From Methanomassiliicoccales archaeon PtaB.Bin134 (lineage in GTDB: Archaea > Thermoplasmatota > Thermoplasmata > Methanomassiliicoccales > UBA472), in NCBI GenBank assembly GCA_002067045.1, contig MVPZ01000149.1, forward strand, positions 1-5,117: DNA of 5,117 nt. Direction: 5' to 3'. Positions 1 through 5,117 of the stretch are shown one piece after another. A program made the position numbers and the translations under genes. The notes below the pieces were generated by a model. It did not search any database. It was not told where the DNA came from and saw nothing but the letters and a program-made list of their open reading frames with translations. Each line of letters opens with the position of its first letter. The first letter of the stretch is position 1.

Positions 1-2857
<2,857 letters not shown>

Positions 2858-2864
2858 GTTATTG

Positions 2865-2870
2865 ACCTTC
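2865..2870 (-). promoter_or_regulatory. Ribosome binding site that decides the pump start
   Basis: On the minus strand GAAGGT lies 7 bases before the ATG at 2857-2855. It partly matches the complement of the usual archaeal 16S 3' end (core AGGT). The next in-frame ATG (2836-2834) has no such sequence, and the upstream TTG at 2947 falls in the promoter island, so this site favours the 911-residue product. Confidence 0.5.
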
Positions 2871-2887
2871 AAGCCTAGGGCCTTACG

Positions 2888-2899
2888 TTTTATTAAAAA
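2888..2899 (-). promoter_or_regulatory. TATA-like element close to the pump gene (secondary promoter candidate)
   Basis: Minus-strand TTTTTAATAAAA contains TTTAATAA, close to the archaeal TATA consensus. With normal spacing it would start transcription near 2867, giving a leader of only about 10 bases that would clip the ribosome site. No good purine-rich BRE precedes it (CGCT lies upstream). It may be a weak second promoter or just AT-rich leader DNA. Confidence 0.3.
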
Positions 2900-2922
2900 G
2901 CGACGATGGGCCCGCTCAGATG

Positions 2923-2936
2923 CTGGAACGTTCCAG
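2923..2936. promoter_or_regulatory. Perfect 14-bp palindrome, candidate operator
   Basis: CTGGAACGTTCCAG is a perfect inverted repeat with no spacer, centred between 2929 and 2930, and flanked by non-matching bases. It lies where transcription of the pump gene should begin if the TATA element at 2949-2956 is used, and about 10-15 bp upstream of the promoter island for the antiporter direction. This placement suits a dimeric regulator that represses the pump and/or affects the antiporter. No regulator gene is in the window, so the protein that would bind is unknown. As RNA it could also fold into a small hairpin at the very 5' end of the pump leader. Confidence 0.5.
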
Positions 2937-2942
2937 AAATAG

Positions 2943-2956
2943 GACAATTATAAATA
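2943..2956 (+). promoter_or_regulatory. TATA-like promoter for the antiporter gene (overlaps the divergent one)
   Basis: The same AT island reads TTATAAATA on the plus strand (2948-2956), preceded by GACAAT, a near match to the BRE. Start of transcription would be expected near 2978-2982, leaving an 85-115 base leader depending on the start codon used. No other TATA-like site lies between here and the antiporter gene. Because both directions use nearly the same bases, the two promoters may compete for TBP/TFB. Confidence 0.4.
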
Positions 2957-2962
2957 ATTTGT
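2949..2962 (-). promoter_or_regulatory. BRE/TATA promoter for the pump-rtcA operon
   Basis: Reading the minus strand from 2962, ACAAAT fits the archaeal BRE pattern RNWAAW. It is followed directly by TATTTATA at 2956-2949. Transcription would be expected to start about 25 bases on, near 2926, inside the perfect palindrome at 2923-2936. That leaves a leader of about 70 bases before the ATG at 2857. It is the best-formed promoter in the window, though assigned by pattern only. Confidence 0.5.
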
Positions 2963-2987
2963 AATACTATGACCACAACGGGATGCA

Positions 2988-3052
2988 CTAGGGTCAACGC
3001 TCTGCAGGCGGGGCCCTCGATGGCCGGGAGGCAGCTAAGGTCAGCTCGACCT
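2988..3052 (+). repeat. Diverged direct repeat and small inverted repeat in the antiporter leader
   Basis: CTAGGGTCAACGCTC at 2988-3002 and CTAAGGTCAGCTC at 3035-3047 share CTA-R-GGTCA and GCTC, 47 bp apart. The second copy is part of AGGTC-N5-GACCT (3038-3052), which could form a short hairpin or a dimer binding site. Both lie downstream of the predicted transcription start, in the presumed leader RNA. The match is short and may be chance in GC-rich DNA. The rest of this gap shows nothing recognisable. Confidence 0.25.
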
Positions 3053-3066
3053 AGGCCCTGGCCGGC

Positions 3067-5043
3067 ATGGCCGAACCGGTATGGGAAGGCGTGATGATAG
3101 CCACAGACAGCGTGATGTTCGAGGTCGGGGTGATAATGCTGGTCTCCTTCATAGGGGCAGCATTGGCCTCGAAGGCGAAGCAGAGCGTCATCCTGGGGTA
3201 CATCCTGGCCGGGATACTGATCGGCCCCTACATCCACTTCACCATCGGGGGGTTCACCTACGACGGCCTGGTCAAGGACACCGAGTTCATACGGTTCCTG
3301 TCGGAGATGGGCCTCACCCTGCTCATGTTCTTCGTGGGGCTGGGCTTCTCGGTGACCAAGCTGAAGAAGACCAAGACCCCGGCGATCATACTGGCCCTCA
3401 TGGACGTGGGCATAGGGATGTTCCTGGGCATCCTGATAGGCTTCGCCCTGGACTGGCCATTGGTGGACACGGTGTTCCTGGCCGGGGTCATATCCATGAG
3501 CTCCGTGGCCATCACCGGCAAGGCGCTGCAGGAGCTCGAACGCATCTCCTCCCCGGAGACGGAATACCTTCTGGGCATGGTGATCGTGGAGAGCTTCCTC
3601 TCCATGGTGCTCCTGACCATAGCCGGCGGGCTCATGTTCGAATCCGGGAGCAGCAGCATGTCCCAGCTCATCGTGGGCATCCTGGCCTTTTACGGGTTCT
3701 TCATCTTCCTGGCCATACTGGTGGTCCCCCGGGTGATCAAGTACTTCGAGAGGATCAAGAGCGACGAGCTCTTCGTGCTCTTCGCCCTGGGCCTGGTCTT
3801 CCTGTCCGCGGCCCTGGCCCAGGTGGCCGGGGTTCCGGCCATAATCGGGGCCTTCTTCCTGGGGATGGTGTTCGCCGAGACCAAGCTGGTGGAGCGGATG
3901 GAGGACCGCATATCCCCCTTCCGGGACGCCCTGGTGGCGGTGTTCTTCGTGGCCTTCGGGATGCTCATAGACCTGAGCATGCTGGGGATGATCGTCCCGC
4001 TCCTGCTCATCGCCATTCCGGTGGTCCTCTTCTACGAGGTCATACTGGTCTCGGCCATCTCCTATCTCCTGGGGTTCGCCTCCCGCTCGGCCATATTCAT
4101 GGGCACCTCCATAACCGGCCGCGCCTCCGAGGCGGTTATGTATGCCAGCGTGGGGAGCAGCTCCCCTGCGGTGGTGAAGGGCGCGGAGCTCAACCCCTTC
4201 GCCGGGGCCTTCTGCTTCGTCATGAGCATAATCTCCCCCGGCCTGATGAAGCACAGCTCCAAGGTCACCGGCGCGCTGACCAGGGTCACCCCCTCCGTCC
4301 TAAGGTACGGAGGTTCCCTGATCAACCGAACCATGAGCAAGATCATCCTCCCCTCCGGTCTGAAGCTGTTCGAGCGGACCAAGCGACTGGAGGTGCTGGT
4401 GATATGCTACTTCGCAACCCTGGTGGCGGTGATGGTCCTGCCCTTCCCCTATGAGATCATCTCCTTCCTGGTGGGGGCGGCGCTGGTCGGCATAACGTAC
4501 CAGACATTGAAGGCCGACCTTTACATCGTGGTGCGCATTACCAACTTCGACAACCTGGGGGTGGTCACCCGGGACCCCGGGCACATCAGCCGCTACATCG
4601 CCGGGTTCGTGAGCCTCAGCCTGGTGACCATACTCTCCATCGCCTACCTCTTCCGCCTGTGGTGGGCCTCCTCCCTGGTACTACTGCTGGCCTACTTCAT
4701 CATCGTCATGCTGATGACCCGGACCGTCTACCAGGTCACCAGGACCCCCTCCTTCAACCTCAAGGCCGGGCCGGTGGTGCGCCGGCCGGCCAAGAAGAAG
4801 CAGAAGCCCTTCCAGCCGAACTTCCGGGCCCCCGCCCCGCGTCCCGACCCGGGCTGGGACGTCGATCCGCCATCCTCGAGGACCGAAGCCCTCCAAGAAC
4901 CCGGTCCGGAGTGGAGGCCGGAGACGGACCGAACGCCCCCGGAGGAGGACAGGGAGGCAGCGGCCCCGAAGAGGAAGCGAAGGAACGCAGAGGCCACTCC
5001 CGCCCCCGATCTGGCCGAGGAGGAGAAGTGGGGCCGGCTGTAG
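3067..5043 (+). CDS. CPA2/Kef-like cation:proton antiporter with a novel C-terminal membrane extension and charged tail
   Basis: A 658-residue membrane protein of the Na+/H+ exchanger fold (monovalent cation:proton antiporter 2), expected to swap Na+ or K+ for H+. About 13 membrane segments span 17-395. Family marks are GYILAGILIGP at 44-54, FLSEMGLTLLMFFVGL at 77-92, the crossing helix SMSSVAITG at 143-151, GAFFLGMVFAET at 261-272, the strongly Kef-like PFRDALVAVFFVAFGMLIDL at 284-303, and GRASEA at 351-356. At the site where Kef proteins usually carry Gln-Asp (and others Asn-Asp or Asp-Asp) it reads Glu175-Ser176. After 395 the usual RCK/TrkA nucleotide-binding domain is absent. Instead there is a linker, four hydrophobic stretches (about 441-458, 459-478, 508-527, 531-550), and a Pro-rich charged tail (565-658) with basic blocks VRRPAKKKQK and PKRKRRN and an acidic end. 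The ATG at 3067 is the first start after an in-frame TAG at 3052. The ATG at 3094 has the better ribosome site and may be the true start (649 residues). The ion and direction of exchange cannot be read from sequence. Confidence 0.88.
   Translation: MAEPVWEGVMIATDSVMFEVGVIMLVSFIGAALASKAKQSVILGYILAGILIGPYIHFTIGGFTYDGLVKDTEFIRFLSEMGLTLLMFFVGLGFSVTKLKKTKTPAIILALMDVGIGMFLGILIGFALDWPLVDTVFLAGVISMSSVAITGKALQELERISSPETEYLLGMVIVESFLSMVLLTIAGGLMFESGSSSMSQLIVGILAFYGFFIFLAILVVPRVIKYFERIKSDELFVLFALGLVFLSAALAQVAGVPAIIGAFFLGMVFAETKLVERMEDRISPFRDALVAVFFVAFGMLIDLSMLGMIVPLLLIAIPVVLFYEVILVSAISYLLGFASRSAIFMGTSITGRASEAVMYASVGSSSPAVVKGAELNPFAGAFCFVMSIISPGLMKHSSKVTGALTRVTPSVLRYGGSLINRTMSKIILPSGLKLFERTKRLEVLVICYFATLVAVMVLPFPYEIISFLVGAALVGITYQTLKADLYIVVRITNFDNLGVVTRDPGHISRYIAGFVSLSLVTILSIAYLFRLWWASSLVLLLAYFIIVMLMTRTVYQVTRTPSFNLKAGPVVRRPAKKKQKPFQPNFRAPAPRPDPGWDVDPPSSRTEALQEPGPEWRPETDRTPPEEDREAAAPKRKRRNAEATPAPDLAEEEKWGRL
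3083..3089 (+). promoter_or_regulatory. Possible ribosome binding site for an internal antiporter start at 3094
   Basis: GGGAAGG lies 4 bases before the ATG at 3094, whereas the upstream ATG at 3067 is preceded only by CCCTGGCCGGC, with no purine run. This favours a protein 9 residues shorter. The spacing is a little tight, so the choice is not settled. Confidence 0.4.
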
Positions 5044-5117
5044 CCATTCCCCGCATACGCCGTCCCTATAGGCCAGGTGAGGTCTGGATCCGCCGCATCA
5101 TAAATTTTATTATATTG
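5044..5117. other. Non-coding right edge ending in an AT-rich stretch
   Basis: After the antiporter TAG there are about 55 GC-rich bases with no start codon followed by a convincing reading frame, then ATAAATTTTATTATATTG at 5100-5117. The AT-rich end could be the TATA region of a gene beyond the window, or a weak transcript end for the antiporter (its longest T run is four). The window stops too early to decide. Confidence 0.3.

Noticed and set aside
2858..2926. Riboswitch in the roughly 70-base pump leader
   Set aside because: Apart from the 14-bp palindrome no extended pairing or known riboswitch core was seen, and the leader is short for a metal-sensing riboswitch.
2873..3056. CCTAGG core occurring near both divergent start regions (2874-2879 and 3050-3055)
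   Set aside because: A six-base palindrome occurring twice with different flanks is expected by chance often enough that no shared operator can be claimed.
2893..4254. Long open frame (453 codons) on the minus strand opposite the antiporter
   Set aside because: The product is a His/Glu/Gln/Gly-rich low-complexity string with no membrane segments or motifs. It lies opposite a clear antiporter and also crosses the promoter region.
3081..4454. Overlapping plus-strand frame (457 codons) inside the antiporter gene
   Set aside because: It is a +2 shadow of the antiporter, rich in Arg, Gly, His and Pro, with no recognisable domain.
5072..5090. Possible terminator hairpin CCAG...CTGG after the antiporter
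   Set aside because: The stem is only four base pairs and no T-run follows it directly, so it does not meet a reasonable standard for a terminator.

Overview
The window looks like chromosomal DNA from a GC-rich archaeon. All three proteins use GC-rich codons, yet ATA (Ile) and AGG (Arg) are frequent. The non-coding gaps carry short AT-rich islands that look like archaeal BRE/TATA promoters, and the start codons that can be judged have purine-rich Shine-Dalgarno sequences. A member of the Thermoplasmata, such as a high-GC Methanomassiliicoccales relative, would fit, but this is inference from codon use and protein style and not a phylogenetic result.

Layout: (1) The left edge (1-125, minus strand) holds the first 41 codons of rtcA, RNA 3'-terminal phosphate cyclase, which continues outside the window. 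(2) 122-2857 (minus) is a complete P-type cation pump of the SERCA/PacL Ca2+-ATPase class. Its TGA overlaps the rtcA ATG (ATGA), so the two are almost certainly one operon read leftwards. (3) 2858-3066 is a divergent intergenic region of about 209 bp. It holds an AT-rich promoter island, a perfect 14-bp palindrome, a second TATA-like site close to the pump gene, and a diverged repeat in the antiporter leader. (4) 3067-5043 (plus) is a CPA2/Kef-like cation:proton antiporter. It has an unusual residue pair at the expected ion-binding site and a non-standard C-terminus: about four extra membrane segments and a long charged tail, with no nucleotide-binding RCK/TrkA domain visible. (5) 5044-5117 holds no gene and ends in an AT-rich stretch.

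Functionally, the two large genes are a primary, ATP-driven cation exporter and a secondary, gradient-driven cation/proton exchanger. They face away from each other across a shared control region, which suggests coordinated ion homeostasis. The RNA-end enzyme rtcA travels with the pump by translational coupling, without an obvious biochemical link. No mobile element, CRISPR array, tRNA, rRNA or phage-like gene was seen.
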